Positions 6,317 through 7,083 of a DNA stretch of 7,083 bases are shown here, in pieces. The position numbers and the translations under genes are program-made. This DNA comes from Bacillota bacterium. Its GTDB lineage: Bacteria > Bacillota > Clostridia > Lachnospirales > Lachnospiraceae. The notes below the pieces were generated by a model. That model did not search any database. It saw nothing but the letters and a program-made list of their open reading frames with translations, and was not told the origin of the DNA. Position 1 is the first letter of the stretch, and each line of letters starts with the position of its first letter. The stretch lies in contig JAEZLY010000274.1 in the NCBI GenBank assembly GCA_023414985.1, positions 1-7,083 on the forward strand, given 5' to 3'.

Positions 6317-7083
6317 TTATTTTATTGTTACCTTATTCTTTCCGTTACGCTTGCTGAGATACATAATCTCATCTGCTTTCTTGATTACTTCATCCAGAGA
6401 CAGAAGCTCGTTTTGCTTGATATATGCACCAAAGCTTGCCGTTGTGGAAATCGATACCCCTTCATTGGTAATCACGGTGCTTTCAATTTCTTCGCGGATC
6501 TTCTCCACCCTCTGTCTGAGCCGTTCCTGATCTGTCAGGGTCTGCATAAATACGATGATCTCATCCCCACCGTAACGGGCTACAATATCATTGGATCTGG
6601 TCGCTTTCTTGATAATCTGTGCCACGGTCTTCAGTACAAGATCCCCCATCGGATGCCCGTAACGGTCATTAATGGATTTGAAATTATCCAGATCGACGAT
6701 GACAATGCTGTAATCCAGCTCCGATAGATTTGTTATCAGATTCAATGTTTCAAAAAAGTATCGTTTATTGAATATATCCGTTAATCCATCATGGGAAGCG
6801 CTATCTCTGATCTGTTTGTACAGGAAATTATTCTCAATAGCTACACCGATATGATTACCGATCAGAGAAAGGAATATCATATGGTCCTTCGTAAAATAAT
6901 TCATCTCCCTATGCTGCAGTAATAGAAACCCGATCAACCTGTTATCGATCTTTACAGGTACACCAATACAGGAGTGGATTTCTCCTTCCTCACTGTCACT
7001 GATAAAAATCGGTTCGTCACTGTTAATGACGAATTCTTCCTCTCGATATTTCTCAATCAGCTGTTTTTCTATCTCTATGCTTT
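6317..7083 (-). CDS. GAF-GGDEF diguanylate cyclase, N-terminus cut by window edge
   Basis: 254 C-terminal residues are visible; the reading frame is open to the window's end, so the start lies outside. Visible residues ~1-90 are the end of a GAF sensory domain (SCIGVPVKIDNRLIGFLLL, then an amphipathic helix ending in GVAIENNFLYKQI). A linker leads to a GGDEF domain (~97-254) opening with SHDGLTDIFNKRYF. It has DLDNFKSIND (metal/nucleotide region, 130-139), the signature RYGGDEI (169-175) and the inhibitory c-di-GMP site RSND (162-165), correctly placed five residues before GGDEI. The signature's last residue is Ile, not Phe, but the catalytic GGDE is intact, so it should make c-di-GMP from two GTP. 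No EAL domain follows. It is cotranscribed with the acylphosphatase. Confidence 0.93.
   Translation of the reverse strand, partial: SIEIEKQLIEKYREEEFVINSDEPIFISDSEEGEIHSCIGVPVKIDNRLIGFLLLQHREMNYFTKDHMIFLSLIGNHIGVAIENNFLYKQIRDSASHDGLTDIFNKRYFFETLNLITNLSELDYSIVIVDLDNFKSINDRYGHPMGDLVLKTVAQIIKKATRSNDIVARYGGDEIIVFMQTLTDQERLRQRVEKIREEIESTVITNEGVSISTTASFGAYIKQNELLSLDEVIKKADEIMYLSKRNGKNKVTIK

Noticed and set aside
6236..6727. 163-codon plus-strand open frame opposite the GGDEF and acylphosphatase genes
   Set aside because: It is antisense to two well-supported conserved proteins and shows no domain.

Overview
The window holds six genes from a low-to-mid GC Gram-positive genome, most likely a clostridium of the Lachnospiraceae type. 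The inference rests on AGGAGG-type ribosome binding sites, sigma-A-like promoters, and a protein that combines a DUF3877-like N-terminus, 'YKDS' repeats and a DUF6273-like C-terminus, a style I associate with Clostridia. No tRNA, rRNA, CRISPR array, insertion sequence or phage gene is visible. Family names come from reading the proteins; no database search was possible.

Layout. 86-1516 (-) is a cytosolic-looking seven-bladed YVTN/YncE-like beta-propeller with an extra C-terminal domain. Divergent from it, 1670-2107 (+) is a YqeY/GatB-like protein with its own promoter and a leader hairpin. A long stem-loop at 2134-2190 separates yqeY from the convergent gene 2207-3940 (-). That gene encodes a single-pass membrane protein with a cytoplasmic DUF3877-like domain, two YKDS repeats, one membrane helix, two more repeats outside and a DUF6273-like ectodomain. 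Divergent from it, 4164-6026 (+) encodes a 620-residue XRE-like helix-turn-helix plus TPR protein. The last two genes, 6317-7083 (-, cut by the window edge) and 6023-6295 (-), form an operon of a GAF-GGDEF diguanylate cyclase and an acylphosphatase.

How it fits together. The most system-like unit is the divergent pair at 2207-6026: a membrane protein that could sense something outside the cell, and a large HTH-TPR protein that looks like a ligand- or protein-responsive regulator. They share a ~220-base control region (3941-4163) with two good promoters, three GAACC half-sites (two forming an inverted repeat around one -35 box) and a structured leader. That they work together is inference. At the other end of the TPR gene, the transcript of the cyclase-acylphosphatase operon appears to end at a strong intrinsic terminator buried inside the TPR coding sequence (5798-5828), about 195 bases past the acylphosphatase stop. 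The two convergent transcripts would therefore overlap.
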